DNA of 64,000 nt from CAZPQK01 sp964588695 (GCA_964588695.1 CAZPQK010000003.1:62001-126000), one strand, 5' to 3'. Shown: positions 44,642-55,408, counted from the first letter of the stretch. Notes: a model not told the origin generated them from the sequence alone. Made by a program: numbers and translations.

Positions 44642-44687
44642 AGGGGTGTCGCGTGATGGCCTCTTGCACGGTTTACGGAGGGTATTT

Positions 44688-45062
44688 GTGCCGACAATTA
44701 ATCAGTTAATTCGACGCGGCCGCAAGGTTCAGCGGACCAAATCGAAGACGCCAGCGATGCAGGCTTGCCCGCAAAAGCGCGGCGTTTGTACCCGGGTTTA
44801 CACCCAAACGCCGAAGAAGCCGAACTCGGCAATGCGTAAGGTGGCGCGGGTACGACTGACCAACGGCTTCGAAGTGACCGCCTACATTCCGGGCGAAGGT
44901 CACAACCTCCAGGAACACTCCATCGTGCTAATCCGGGGCGGCCGGGTAAAAGACCTTCCGGGTGTGCGCTACCACATTATAAGGGGTGCACTTGATACCT
45001 CGGGTGTCGACTCCCGCAAGAATGGCCGTTCGAAGTACGGCGTAAAGCGCCCCAAGGGCTAA
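44688..45062 (+). CDS. rpsL: 30S ribosomal protein S12
   Basis: 124 aa, GTG start behind GGAGG. It begins PTINQLIRRGRK and has TPKKPNSA and the loop PGVRYH. The streptomycin-contact Lys region is wild type in form. An upstream in-frame ATG at 44646 is not needed. Confidence 0.97.
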   Translation: MPTINQLIRRGRKVQRTKSKTPAMQACPQKRGVCTRVYTQTPKKPNSAMRKVARVRLTNGFEVTAYIPGEGHNLQEHSIVLIRGGRVKDLPGVRYHIIRGALDTSGVDSRKNGRSKYGVKRPKG

Positions 45063-45091
45063 ACGATTGTAAGATAAGGAATTAGTAGAGA

Positions 45092-45562
45092 ATGTCCCGA
45101 CGCAGACGACAGAGAAAACGCGATTTCACCGGCGATCCGAAGTACAACGACATTATTGTCGCTCGGTTCGTCAACTACATCATGAAGGCTGGTAAGAAGT
45201 CGACGGCCGAACGCATCGTTTACGATTGCTTCGACCATATCGAAAAAACGACCGGTCAGCGTGGTTTGGAAGTCTTTAAGAAGGCTGTGGATAACGTGAA
45301 GCCGCATCTGGAAGTTGCGTCCCGTCGTGTCGGTGGGGCCACCTATCAGGTACCCATCGAAGTTCGCCAACCTCGTCGACTTGCCCTGGCGATGCGCTGG
45401 ATTACGGGTTATTCCCGCGCGCGCAACGAGAAGACGATGGCGGAAAGACTTGCGGGCGAGCTGATGAGCGCCGCGCGCAACGAGGGTCCTTCCATCAAGA
45501 AGAAGGAAGATACCCACAAAATGGCCGAAGCCAACAAGGCGTTTGCTCACTTTCGTTGGTAA
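45092..45562 (+). CDS. rpsG: 30S ribosomal protein S7
   Basis: 156 aa. It has the standard start MSRRRRQRKRDFTGDPKYND and RQPRRLALAMRWI. S7 is the usual autoregulator of the str operon. It ends with the helix carrying HKMAEANKAFAHFRW. Confidence 0.97.
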   Translation: MSRRRRQRKRDFTGDPKYNDIIVARFVNYIMKAGKKSTAERIVYDCFDHIEKTTGQRGLEVFKKAVDNVKPHLEVASRRVGGATYQVPIEVRQPRRLALAMRWITGYSRARNEKTMAERLAGELMSAARNEGPSIKKKEDTHKMAEANKAFAHFRW

Positions 45563-45623
45563 ATCGACCGTCCGCGGCCGGCGGCATTGCGGACATCAAC
45601 ATCGCTGCATGGGGTTCTGCATC

Positions 45624-45715
45624 CCGAGTTTTCTCGGAGGGTTTTCATTCTCAGAGCAGCATTGAACATAATCAAACTGGCCTGCCCATAAGCTACCGAG
45701 CCTAATCCGCTCGGT
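45624..45715 (+). promoter_or_regulatory. Two hairpins in the rpsG-fusA gap
   Basis: CCGAG-TTTT-CTCGG (45624-45637), followed shortly by GTTTTC, resembles a weak terminator or attenuator. ACCGAG/CTCGGT (45695-45700/45710-45715) lies 31 nt before fusA. No confident promoter was found in the 184-nt gap. They may adjust fusA-tuf expression. Confidence 0.4.
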
Positions 45716-45746
45716 TTGCGTTGTCGGCAGCCGAACGGATCTAATA

Positions 45747-47852
45747 ATGGCTCGACAAATACCGATAGAAAGAACTCGCAATATCGGCATCATGGCTCAC
45801 ATCGATGCCGGTAAAACGACGACCACCGAACGTATTCTTTATTACACCGGTGTGTCGCACCGTATTGGTGAAGTGCATGACGGCGCCGCGACCATGGATT
45901 ACATGGAGCAAGAAAAAGAGCGCGGCATCACCATTACGTCTGCCGCCACGACGTGTTTTTGGAAAGACCGTCACGGCGAAGAGATTCGTATTAATATTAT
46001 CGACACTCCAGGCCACGTTGACTTTACCGTTGAGGTAGAGCGAAGCCTCCGCGTCCTTGACGGCGCGGTGGCTGTTTTTTGCGCGGTCGGTGGGGTAGAG
46101 CCGCAGTCGGAGACCGTCTGGCGTCAGGCCGACAAATACAAAGTTCCACGGATCGCTTTTGTGAACAAGATGGACCGCATGGGTGCGGACTTCTTGAAGG
46201 TTGTCGGCATGATGAAGGATCGCCTGGGCGCTAACGCCGTGCCGATCCAACTGCCGATGGGTGCTGGCGATATGTTCACCGGCATCATCGATCTCATTAA
46301 AATGAAAGCGTATTACTACGACGAGAACTCCAAGGGCGTTAACTACGAAATCCAGGACATCCCCGATGACCTGATGCCGTTGGCCAAGGAGTACCGCGAG
46401 AAGCTGGTCGAAAACCTTTCCGACTTTGACGATGAGTTGATGGATCAGTTCCTCGACAGTGGCGAAGGCGATGGCGACCTGCTGCGTGAAACCATGAAGC
46501 GCGCCATGTTGGCGGGCAAGTTCGTTCCGGTCATGCTGGGAACGGCGTTCAAAAACAAAGGCGTGCAGCGTTTGTTGGACGCAGTTGTTCACTTGCTTCC
46601 GTCGCCGCTAGAAGTTCCGCCGGTGGAAGGCCACGAGCCGCACTCGGCCAAGGAAGCTTCGCGTAAGGCGGGCGACGACGAGCCGTTCTCTGGCCTCGTG
46701 TTTAAGATTATTACCGACCCTTATGTCGGTAAGCTCACTTTCGTTCGTATTTACTCGGGCAAGCTCACGCAGGGCTCGACCGTGCTCAACTCGAACAAGG
46801 ACAAGAAGGAACGAATCGGACGTTTGCTGCAGATGCACGCCGACAAGCGCGAAGAACGCGATGAGCTTTACTCCGGCGACATCGCCGCAGTCGTGGGGCT
46901 TAAGCATTCGCGTACCGGTGAGACACTTTGCGATCCCAAGCATCCGATCATTCTCGAGCAAATGCATTTTCCCGAGCCGGTGCTTTCGGTTGCCATCGAG
47001 CCCAAAACCAAAGCCGACCAGGACAAGCTGGCCGAGGCCATGGTTAAGCTGGCCGACGAAGACCCGACTTTTCAGGTCAACACCGATCAGGATACCGGCC
47101 AAACCATCATCTCCGGTATGGGCGAACTCCACCTGGAGATTCTTGTCGACCGGATGATGCGCGAGTTCAATGTAGAAGCCAACGTCGGTAAACCGCAGGT
47201 GGCCTATCGCGAATCGATTACCAAAGAAGGTAACGCCAACACCAAGTTCTCTAAGCAGACGGGTGGTCGTGGTCAGTATGGTCACGTGGTGATCAACATT
47301 CATCGCAACGATTCGGATGAGTTTGTCTTCGACAACCAGATCGTTGGGGGCGCAATTCCGCGGGAATACATTCCGGCGGTTGAAGCGGGAATTAAAGGCG
47401 CCATGGAGCGCGGTGTAATGGCCGGTTACCCGATGGTGGGTATTCGCGCCGAACTGGTAGACGGTTCGTATCACGACGTTGACTCCAGTGAAATGGCATT
47501 TAAGATGGCTGGCTCGATGGCCTTTCAGGAAGCCGCCAAAAAGGCCAAGCCCGTATTGCTCGAGCCGATTATGGACGTCGAAGTTGTCGTTCCCGGCGAG
47601 TACATGGGTGACGTGATGTCGGACCTTAGTTCGCGTCGCGGTAAGGTCGGCGGCATGGACCAACGCGCCGACGCGCAAGTTATCAGCGCTAAGGTTCCGC
47701 TCTCGGAAATGTTTGGTTACGCGACGCAGTTGCGTTCGCTTACCCAGGGTCGCGCGGTGTACACGATGCAGTTCGCAGCGTACGACACCCTGCCCGCCAG
47801 CATCGCCGAAGAGCTCGTCAACAAATACCAAGGAAAGGTCGTTCAGAAGTAG
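45747..47852 (+). CDS. fusA: Elongation factor G
   Basis: 701 aa translocation GTPase. G1 AHIDAGKT, G3 DTPGHVDF, G4 NKMDR; domains II-V follow, with the domain IV tip in GRGQYGHV. The position in the str operon argues for the main EF-G. No strong Shine-Dalgarno precedes the ATG. Confidence 0.97.
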   Translation: MARQIPIERTRNIGIMAHIDAGKTTTTERILYYTGVSHRIGEVHDGAATMDYMEQEKERGITITSAATTCFWKDRHGEEIRINIIDTPGHVDFTVEVERSLRVLDGAVAVFCAVGGVEPQSETVWRQADKYKVPRIAFVNKMDRMGADFLKVVGMMKDRLGANAVPIQLPMGAGDMFTGIIDLIKMKAYYYDENSKGVNYEIQDIPDDLMPLAKEYREKLVENLSDFDDELMDQFLDSGEGDGDLLRETMKRAMLAGKFVPVMLGTAFKNKGVQRLLDAVVHLLPSPLEVPPVEGHEPHSAKEASRKAGDDEPFSGLVFKIITDPYVGKLTFVRIYSGKLTQGSTVLNSNKDKKERIGRLLQMHADKREERDELYSGDIAAVVGLKHSRTGETLCDPKHPIILEQMHFPEPVLSVAIEPKTKADQDKLAEAMVKLADEDPTFQVNTDQDTGQTIISGMGELHLEILVDRMMREFNVEANVGKPQVAYRESITKEGNANTKFSKQTGGRGQYGHVVINIHRNDSDEFVFDNQIVGGAIPREYIPAVEAGIKGAMERGVMAGYPMVGIRAELVDGSYHDVDSSEMAFKMAGSMAFQEAAKKAKPVLLEPIMDVEVVVPGEYMGDVMSDLSSRRGKVGGMDQRADAQVISAKVPLSEMFGYATQLRSLTQGRAVYTMQFAAYDTLPASIAEELVNKYQGKVVQK

Positions 47853-47879
47853 TTCTGAACGCTCAAGGAGGAAGCAGGA

Positions 47880-49064
<1,185 letters not shown>

Positions 49065-49076
49065 CGGAGGCAATCG

Positions 49077-49385
49077 GTGGAAGGACAACGAATTCGTATC
49101 AAACTTAAGGCGTACGAGCACGCCACGCTGGACCGCACGACGGACGATATCGTCAAGACGGCGAAGCGCACCGGCGCGCGTGTAATCGGCCCGATTCCCT
49201 TGCCGACACGCCGCTCGTTTTACACGGTGCTGCGTTCGCCGCACGTGAACAAGAAGTCGCGTGAGCAGTTTGAGATTCGTATTCACAAACGGTTGATTGA
49301 CCTTACGCATACCACGCAACAAACCATCGATGATCTAACCAAGCTGGTGCTGCCGGCTGGTGTCGACATCGAAATCAAAACGTAG
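49077..49385 (+). CDS. rpsJ: 30S ribosomal protein S10
   Basis: 102 aa, GTG start behind CGGAGG, 12 nt after tuf, opening the S10 operon without a promoter gap. RIRIKLKAYEHATLD and the loop with SPHVNKKSREQFE are conserved; S10 also acts as NusE in antitermination. Confidence 0.96.
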   Translation: MEGQRIRIKLKAYEHATLDRTTDDIVKTAKRTGARVIGPIPLPTRRSFYTVLRSPHVNKKSREQFEIRIHKRLIDLTHTTQQTIDDLTKLVLPAGVDIEIKT

Positions 49386-49399
49386 GGTAAGGACGAATT

Positions 49400-50020
49400 A
49401 TGGCAATGATCATCGGGAAAAAACTGGGGATGACCCAACTCTTTGACGAGACCGGCCAGGTTACGCCGGTTAGCGTCATCGAAGCCGGTCCCTGCCCGAT
49501 CGTGCAGATCAAGACCGACGAAAAAGAGGGCTACGGCGCCATCCAGATTGGATTTGGCGCGGCCAAGGCGAACCGCACCACGCGTCCGCTGGCTGGGCAC
49601 TTTAAGAAGGCAAACGTTGATCCGCAGCGTGTGCTTCGCGAAGTGCGGGTGGACGACACCAGTACTTTCAATGTTGGTGATAACGTCGACCTGACTGCGT
49701 TTGAAGGCGTCGGTAAAGTTCACGTGTCTGGCGTTAGCAAGGGTCGCGGTTTTGCCGGAACGGTCAAGCGCCACGGATTTCACATCGGTCGCAAAACTCA
49801 CGGTAGTCACTCGCATCGCGAGCCGGGCGCCGTTGGTAACTGTGCAACCCCGTCACGGATCTTTAAGGGCAAGCGTTTGCCCGGTCAGATGGGTGCCAAG
49901 AATTTGACGGTAAAGAACTTGAGCGTCGTGCAGATCGACGCTGAAAACAATCTCTTGTTTGTAAAAGGCGCGATTCCCGGTGCCAACAACGGCATCGTGT
50001 ATATCCATTCCGCGTCGTAG
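49400..50020 (+). CDS. rplC: 50S ribosomal protein L3
   Basis: 206 aa. MIIGKKLGMTQLFDETG at the start and the central extension with GSHSHREPGAVGNCATPSR (near 135), which reaches toward the peptidyl transferase centre. The family Gln methylation context MGAKNLTVKNL follows. Confidence 0.96.
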   Translation: MAMIIGKKLGMTQLFDETGQVTPVSVIEAGPCPIVQIKTDEKEGYGAIQIGFGAAKANRTTRPLAGHFKKANVDPQRVLREVRVDDTSTFNVGDNVDLTAFEGVGKVHVSGVSKGRGFAGTVKRHGFHIGRKTHGSHSHREPGAVGNCATPSRIFKGKRLPGQMGAKNLTVKNLSVVQIDAENNLLFVKGAIPGANNGIVYIHSAS

Positions 50021-50028
50021 AGGAAGTC

Positions 50029-50655
50029 ATGGCGAAAGCAAACGCATACAACGCGCAAGGCAACGAATCCGGAACCGTTGATCTTCCCGATCATTTGTTC
50101 GGCGGCGATGTCAACGAGGCGCTTGTTCATCAAGCGGTAAAGCAGTATCTGGCCAACCAACGCCAGGGTACGCACCAAACCAAAGAGCGTTCCGACGTTC
50201 GCGGTGGCGGTAAGAAGCCGTATCGGCAAAAAGGCACCGGTCGCGCACGCGCCGGTACCATTCGCAGCCCGATCTGGCGTGGCGGCGGTACCGTCTTCGG
50301 TCCGCATCCGCGTAAGTACACTCAAGCGATGAACAAGAAAGCTCGTCGCGCCGCGTTGCGTTCGTCTCTGGCCAGTCGCGCCAGCAGCGGCGACATCGCC
50401 GTTATCGAGTCGCTGCGTTTTGAGACGCCGACGACCAAGTCTTTTGCCAACGTCCTCAAGAACCTGGGCTCGTATCACCGCAAAACGCTGGTTGTGTTGG
50501 AAGACTCCAACCCCGGTACGGTCCGTTCGGGGCGCAACATCAAGAACGTGCGTTTTACGCGCGCCGATATGGTGAACCCCTACGACGTGATGTGGGCGGA
50601 TAAAGTCGTCATCACCGCGCCGGCGATGAGCAAGATGGAAGAGGTGTTCAAGTAA
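50029..50655 (+). CDS. rplD: 50S ribosomal protein L4
   Basis: 208 aa. The exit-tunnel loop has RGGGKKPYRQKGTGRARAG (about 62-80). L4 is the classical autoregulator of the S10 operon. It overlaps rplW by 1 nt. Confidence 0.96.
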   Translation: MAKANAYNAQGNESGTVDLPDHLFGGDVNEALVHQAVKQYLANQRQGTHQTKERSDVRGGGKKPYRQKGTGRARAGTIRSPIWRGGGTVFGPHPRKYTQAMNKKARRAALRSSLASRASSGDIAVIESLRFETPTTKSFANVLKNLGSYHRKTLVVLEDSNPGTVRSGRNIKNVRFTRADMVNPYDVMWADKVVITAPAMSKMEEVFK

Positions 50656-50966
50656 TGAAACAAGAGCGTGACATTCGCCTGGTAATCCAGCGTCCGCTGA
50701 TTACGGAAAAGAGCACCGTGCTTCGCGAAACGTCGAATCGTTACATTTTTCGCGTCGATATTAGCGCCAACAAGCGCCAGATTAAGCAAGCTGTCGAAGC
50801 GATGTTTGAAGTTAAGGTAGTCGACGTTCGTACCGCGGTTGTTCGCGGAAAGATGCGCACTGTCATGAACCGTTCGGGCCGCTTCACGGGCTCGCGTCCG
50901 AACTGGAAGAAAGCATTCGTCACGCTGGCCGACGGCGAGACCATTGATCTGTTCGACGTCGTTTAG
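50655..50966 (+). CDS. rplW: 50S ribosomal protein L23
   Basis: 103 aa. RPLITEKSTVLRE and the beta-hairpin ending RPNWKKAFVTLADGE. It docks trigger factor and SRP at the tunnel exit. Confidence 0.95.
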   Translation: MKQERDIRLVIQRPLITEKSTVLRETSNRYIFRVDISANKRQIKQAVEAMFEVKVVDVRTAVVRGKMRTVMNRSGRFTGSRPNWKKAFVTLADGETIDLFDVV

Positions 50967-50980
50967 GACGAGAGGCAACT

Positions 50981-51817
50981 ATGGGAATCAAGAAGTTTAA
51001 GCCTATTACTCCAACGCTTCGGTATCGCACCGTTTCTGACTTTGCCGATGTAACTCGGTCGAAGCCGGAAAAGTCGCTGCTTGATACCAAAAAGCGCACC
51101 GGTGGCCGCAACAACGCGGGCCGCATCACGATGCGTCGCCGCGGTGGTGGCCACAAGCGTCGCTACCGGATTATCGACTTCAAGCGTCGTAAGTTGGAAG
51201 TACCGGCGAAGGTTGCCGCGATCGAATACGATCCCAACCGTTCGGCGCGCATCGCGCTGCTGCATTACGCCGACGGCGAAAAACGTTACATTTTGGCGCC
51301 CAACGCCCTGAAGGTGGGCGACAAAGTTGAGGCCGGTCCCAAGGCCGACATTCAACCGGGCAACGCGCTGCCGTTGGAAAACATTCCCGTCGGTACCAGC
51401 GTTCATAACATCGAAATGATTGCGGGTCGCGGTGGACAGATGGTTCGCTCGGCCGGTGGATTTGCCCAGCTCATGGCAAAGGATGGCGACTACGCCACCG
51501 TTAAGTTGCCGTCTGGCGAGATGCGGATGGTACGCAAGGAGTGCTACGCCACCATCGGCCAGGTGGGCAACCTTGATCACGAAAACGTGGTTTGGGGTAA
51601 GGCTGGTAAGTCGCGTTGGATGGGACGTCGTCCGAAGGTTCGCGGCGTGGCCATGAACCCGCACGATCACCCGCACGGTGGTGGTGAAGGAAAGACCAGC
51701 GGTGGTCGTCACCCGGTCAGCCCGTGGGGTCAGCCGACCAAAGGCTATAAGACGCGCAAAAAGAATAATCCCAGCGACCGCTTTATCGTGCGTCGTCGGG
51801 GCAAGAAGAAACGGTAG
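50981..51817 (+). CDS. rplB: 50S ribosomal protein L2
   Basis: 278 aa. GIKKFKPITPTLRYRT start; the C-terminal KVRGVAMNPHDHPHGGGEG-type block includes the conserved His near the peptidyl transferase centre. Confidence 0.97.
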   Translation: MGIKKFKPITPTLRYRTVSDFADVTRSKPEKSLLDTKKRTGGRNNAGRITMRRRGGGHKRRYRIIDFKRRKLEVPAKVAAIEYDPNRSARIALLHYADGEKRYILAPNALKVGDKVEAGPKADIQPGNALPLENIPVGTSVHNIEMIAGRGGQMVRSAGGFAQLMAKDGDYATVKLPSGEMRMVRKECYATIGQVGNLDHENVVWGKAGKSRWMGRRPKVRGVAMNPHDHPHGGGEGKTSGGRHPVSPWGQPTKGYKTRKKNNPSDRFIVRRRGKKKR

Positions 51818-51832
51818 ACCAAGGATAACGTT

Positions 51833-52102
51833 ATGACCAGAAGTCTCAAAAAGGGACCGTTTATCGACGAGAAGCTGCTCAAAAAAGTGGTGGCTCTCAA
51901 CGCGAGTGGCGAAAAGCGCGTCATTAAGACGTGGGCTCGGCGCTCCACGATTTCGCCGGAAATGATCGGCCACACGTTTGCCGTTCACAATGGCAATAAG
52001 TTTATCCCGGTCTACGTTAGTGAGAACATGGTGGGTCACAAAGTTGGTGAGTTTGCGCTAACGCGCACCTACCGCGGCCACACCGAGAAGAAGAAAAAGT
52101 AA
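51833..52102 (+). CDS. rpsS: 30S ribosomal protein S19
   Basis: 89 aa. It begins TRSLKKGPFIDEKLLKKV and has the HNGNKFIPVYV core; basic C-terminal tail. Confidence 0.97.
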   Translation: MTRSLKKGPFIDEKLLKKVVALNASGEKRVIKTWARRSTISPEMIGHTFAVHNGNKFIPVYVSENMVGHKVGEFALTRTYRGHTEKKKK

Positions 52103-52124
52103 GTAAGCGTTCGGAAGGAAAGTC

Positions 52125-52487
52125 ATGGAAGCGAAGGCGATTGCAAGGCACGTTGGCTACCCGCCGCGTAAGGTCCGCCAGGTTGCGGATCTCGTGCGCG
52201 GTTACAACGTCGAGCATGCTCTGGAAACGCTGAAGTTTACCAACCGCGCTTGCGCGGAAGCGCTGAGCAAGACGATCAAGTCGGCAATGCACAACCTGGT
52301 AAACGAAAAAGGCGGTTCCGCAGACGCCGAGGACATCATTATTAAGTCCATCTTGATTGACGAAGGTCGGACGTTGTATCGCATTCGCCCGCGCGCGCAA
52401 GGCCGTGCGTTCCGAATTCGCAAGCGCAGCAGCCACATCAAGGTTGTCGTAGAAATGCCCGAGGAGACAGTTAATGAACAACAGTAA
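52125..52487 (+). CDS. rplV: 50S ribosomal protein L22
   Basis: 120 aa. PRKVRQVADLVRG near the start and the long exit-tunnel hairpin (GRTLYRIRPRAQGRAFRIRK, about 82-101). Confidence 0.95.
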   Translation: MEAKAIARHVGYPPRKVRQVADLVRGYNVEHALETLKFTNRACAEALSKTIKSAMHNLVNEKGGSADAEDIIIKSILIDEGRTLYRIRPRAQGRAFRIRKRSSHIKVVVEMPEETVNEQQ

Positions 52488-52508
52488 CGTCGTAGAAGGA
52501 GCCGCCTA

Positions 52509-53180
52509 ATGGGTCAGAAGACCAACCCCATCGGACTCCGCCTGGGCATCAACCGCACCTGGGATTCGCGTTGGTTCAGCAACAAGGAATACGCTGACTG
52601 GCTGGACGAGGACATTAAGGTTCGCAAGTACGTCAAGAAGCGGTTGTTTAAAGCGGGCGTGGCAAAGATCGAAATCGAGCGCTCCGGCGGCAAAGCCACC
52701 GTGAACATTTTTACCGCGCGCCCCGGTATGGTCATTGGGCGTAAGGGTGCGGAAGTGGATATGTTGCGCGACGAGCTCAAGCATCTGTGCGGGCGCGAAG
52801 TGCAAATCAACATTAAAGACGTTAAGAAGCCCGAACTGAACGCGCAATTGGTGGCCGAACATATTGCCATGCAACTTGCGCAGCGGGTGTCCTTCCGTCG
52901 CGCGATGAAAAAAACCATCGCCTCGGCGATGCGAATGGGTGCGCTGGGGATTCGCGTGCAGTGTTCCGGACGTCTGGGCGGCGCCGAAATGGCTCGCCGC
53001 GAAGGTTACAACGAAGGTCGTGTGCCGCTGCACACGCTGCGGGCCGACATCGACTTTGCTCGCGCGACCGCACACACCACTTTCGGTTGCGTTGGCGTGA
53101 AAGTGTGGATTTACAAAGGTGAAGTCTTCCCGGAAGAGTTTCGCCGCCGCCTGTCGCAGCCCGCGGAGGAGAGGAAGTAA
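52509..53180 (+). CDS. rpsC: 30S ribosomal protein S3
   Basis: 223 aa. GQKTNPIGLRLG start, KH domain with GMVIGRKGAEVD (about 78), C-terminal domain RCSG-like QCSGRLGGAEMAR. Full length. Confidence 0.97.
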   Translation: MGQKTNPIGLRLGINRTWDSRWFSNKEYADWLDEDIKVRKYVKKRLFKAGVAKIEIERSGGKATVNIFTARPGMVIGRKGAEVDMLRDELKHLCGREVQINIKDVKKPELNAQLVAEHIAMQLAQRVSFRRAMKKTIASAMRMGALGIRVQCSGRLGGAEMARREGYNEGRVPLHTLRADIDFARATAHTTFGCVGVKVWIYKGEVFPEEFRRRLSQPAEERK

Positions 53181-53183
53181 CCC

Positions 53184-53600
53184 ATGTTAATGCCAAAACG
53201 GGTAAAACGCCGTAAGCAGCAACGCGGCCGCCAGCGTGGCAAGGCCATGCGCGGCAGTACCATCGCGTTTGGTACTTACGGACTCAAGGCGATGGAACCG
53301 CATTGGATTACCAACCGCCAGATCGAGTCGGCACGGGTCGCGATTACGCGTCACTGCAAGCGTTCCGGAAAGTTGTGGATTCGTATTTTCCCGGACAAGC
53401 CAATTACCATTAAGCCCGCCGAGACCCGGATGGGTAAGGGTAAGGGCTCACCGGAATACTGGGTTGCCCCGGTCAAGCCAGGCAGAATCATGTTCGAACT
53501 CGAAGGAGTTCCCGTGGAAGTCGCCCGTCGCGCCATGCAACTGGCATCGGCCAAGTTGCCGATCAAGACCAAGTTCGTTGTTCGCGACGGTGAGGAGTAA
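53184..53600 (+). CDS. rplP: 50S ribosomal protein L16
   Basis: 138 aa, 3 nt after rpsC. LMPKRVKRRKQQRG start and GKGKGSPEYWVAPVKPGR near 80. The in-frame ATG at 53184 gives the usual N-terminus. Confidence 0.97.
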   Translation: MLMPKRVKRRKQQRGRQRGKAMRGSTIAFGTYGLKAMEPHWITNRQIESARVAITRHCKRSGKLWIRIFPDKPITIKPAETRMGKGKGSPEYWVAPVKPGRIMFELEGVPVEVARRAMQLASAKLPIKTKFVVRDGEE

Positions 53601-53602
53601 TT

Positions 53603-53815
53603 ATGAAGACTCTCGATATGCGAGAAATGACGGCCGAAGAACTCGAAAACCATAAGGCCAATCTTATTGACGAACTGGTCAACCTGCGTATGAAGCATGC
53701 GTTGGCCCAGGTCGACAACCCGCTGCGACTGCGCCACGTGCGCCGCGAAATCGCGCGGGCCGCGACCATCTTGAAACAAAAACACGACGGCGCCAAGCCG
53801 GGTGAGACGCGCTAG
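53603..53815 (+). CDS. rpmC: 50S ribosomal protein L29
   Basis: 70 aa, two-helix protein at the tunnel exit. EMTAEELENHKANLIDELVNLR and the second helix HVRREIARAATIL. It starts 2 nt after rplP. Confidence 0.95.
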   Translation: MKTLDMREMTAEELENHKANLIDELVNLRMKHALAQVDNPLRLRHVRREIARAATILKQKHDGAKPGETR

Positions 53816-53840
53816 GCATTGCCGGCGCGAGGAGAATTGA

Positions 53841-54107
53841 ATGGAAAACGCGAACGAACGCAACACACGTAAAAGCTTCACCGGTACGGTGACCAGCAAC
53901 AAGATGGACAAAACGATTGTCGTGCGTGTCGACCGCCAGGTCCGCCACAAGGTCTATCAAAAGTTCATCAAGCGCTCGACCAAGCTGGTTGCTCATGACG
54001 AAGAAAACAGCGCCAACATTGGTGACCGCGTGACAGTTGTGGGAACCCGCCCGACCAGCAAGCGCAAGCGCTGGCGGCTGGTTGAGATCGTAGAACGCGC
54101 TAAGTAG
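53841..54107 (+). CDS. rpsQ: 30S ribosomal protein S17
   Basis: 88 aa OB-fold protein. FTGTVTSNKMDKTIVVRVDR and KFIKRSTKLVAHDEEN; C-terminal KRWRLVEIVERAK. Confidence 0.96.
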   Translation: MENANERNTRKSFTGTVTSNKMDKTIVVRVDRQVRHKVYQKFIKRSTKLVAHDEENSANIGDRVTVVGTRPTSKRKRWRLVEIVERAK

Positions 54108-54141
54108 TACACACGTAAGTTAAGAAAGTTAGGGAAGCGCC

Positions 54142-54510
54142 ATGATTCGCCAGGAAACAATGCTCGAGGTAGCGGACAATTCGGGAGCCAAGCGGCTTCT
54201 GTGTATCCGTGTGTTGGGCGGTACGCGCCGTAAGTACGCGCGCGTGGGCGACGTTATTAAGGTATCGGTCAAAGTTGCTATTCCCGGCGGAACCGTTAAA
54301 AAGGGACAAGTGGCAAAAGCCGTTGTGGTGCGTACGCGCAAAGAGATCCGTCGTAAAGACGGCAGCTATATTCGCTTCGATCAGAATGCGGCGGTCATTA
54401 TTAACGATAACCGCGAGCCGGTGGGCACGCGTATCTTTGGCCCCGTCGCCCGCGAATTGCGCGACAAGAAGTTTATGAAGATTGTTTCGCTCGCACCTGA
54501 GGTGCTGTAA
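54142..54510 (+). CDS. rplN: 50S ribosomal protein L14
   Basis: 122 aa. MIRQETMLEVADNSGAKRL start and GTRIFGPVARELRDKKFMKI end, both typical. Opens the spc section. Confidence 0.97.
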   Translation: MIRQETMLEVADNSGAKRLLCIRVLGGTRRKYARVGDVIKVSVKVAIPGGTVKKGQVAKAVVVRTRKEIRRKDGSYIRFDQNAAVIINDNREPVGTRIFGPVARELRDKKFMKIVSLAPEVL

Positions 54511-54526
54511 CCCGATCGGGGAAGTC

Positions 54527-54844
54527 ATGCTGAAAATCGTAAAGAACGATACGGTGAAAGTGATCTCCGGAAACCACAAGGGCATGGTGGGCCGCGTACT
54601 GAAGGTGTACCCCAAGGCTAACCGTGTTGTGGTTGAGAAGGTCAAACTGGTGAAGCGGCACACGCGTCCGCGGTCCCAGAGTGAACCCGGGGGCATCATC
54701 GAAAAAGAAGCTCCGATTCATATGTCCAACGTGATGCTGGTATGCCCCAAGTGCAATAAGCCGTCGCGAACCGGCGCCGCATCGCTCAGTGATGGCAAAA
54801 AGGTGCGGGTGTGCCGCTCCTGCAAAGAAATGATTACCGACTAA
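54527..54844 (+). CDS. rplX: 50S ribosomal protein L24
   Basis: 105 aa. KOW motif in VKVISGNHKGMVGRVLKV, then a CPKC...CRSC zinc-finger-like tail (about 80-102). I start at the ATG at 54527 with GGGGAA upstream, not at 54482, which lies inside rplN. Confidence 0.95.
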   Translation: MLKIVKNDTVKVISGNHKGMVGRVLKVYPKANRVVVEKVKLVKRHTRPRSQSEPGGIIEKEAPIHMSNVMLVCPKCNKPSRTGAASLSDGKKVRVCRSCKEMITD

Positions 54845-54856
54845 GTGGTTTAGAAA

Positions 54857-55396
54857 ATGACGATCAAAGAACGTTATCAACAAGAAGTCGTACCGGCGCT
54901 GGTTAAAGAGTTCAGCTTTAAGAACGTTATGCAGGTGCCTAAGCTCGACAAGATTGTCGTCAACATGGGAGTCGGAGAAGCTATCTCCAACCCCAAGCTG
55001 ATGGACGCTGCGATGGAAGATCTCGGCGCAATCACCGGTCAAAAGCCCAAGCTGCGCCGTGCCCGTATTTCGGTCGCGTCGTTTAAGCTGCGCGAAGGCA
55101 TGGCGGTTGGCGCTGCGGTTACGCTGCGTGGTCAGCGCATGTACGAATTTTACGATCGCCTGGTGAACTTCGCGTTGCCGCGGATTCGCGACTTCCGAGG
55201 AATCTCCACCAAGGCATTCGATGGCCGAGGCAATTACACGCTCGGCGTTAAAGAGCACATCATCTTTCCCGAGATCGACTACGACAAAGTCATGAAGGTC
55301 ATGGGGATGGATATTACGATCGTTACCACCGCGAAGACGGACGAAGAGGCACGCGCGTTGTTGACGCACCTCAAGATGCCGTTCCGCAAGAACTAG
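54857..55396 (+). CDS. rplE: 50S ribosomal protein L5
   Basis: 179 aa. KIVVNMGVGEA and GNYTLGVKEHIIFPEI blocks; binds 5S rRNA. Confidence 0.97.
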   Translation: MTIKERYQQEVVPALVKEFSFKNVMQVPKLDKIVVNMGVGEAISNPKLMDAAMEDLGAITGQKPKLRRARISVASFKLREGMAVGAAVTLRGQRMYEFYDRLVNFALPRIRDFRGISTKAFDGRGNYTLGVKEHIIFPEIDYDKVMKVMGMDITIVTTAKTDEEARALLTHLKMPFRKN

Positions 55397-55408
55397 CAGA
55401 GGAACCTA

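Noticed and set aside
44646..44687. Longer S12 starting at 44646
   Set aside because: GTG at 44688 has GGAGG upstream and gives the canonical N-terminus.
45662..45694. fusA promoter (TTGAAC with TAAGCT)
   Set aside because: The 21-nt spacing is outside the normal range.
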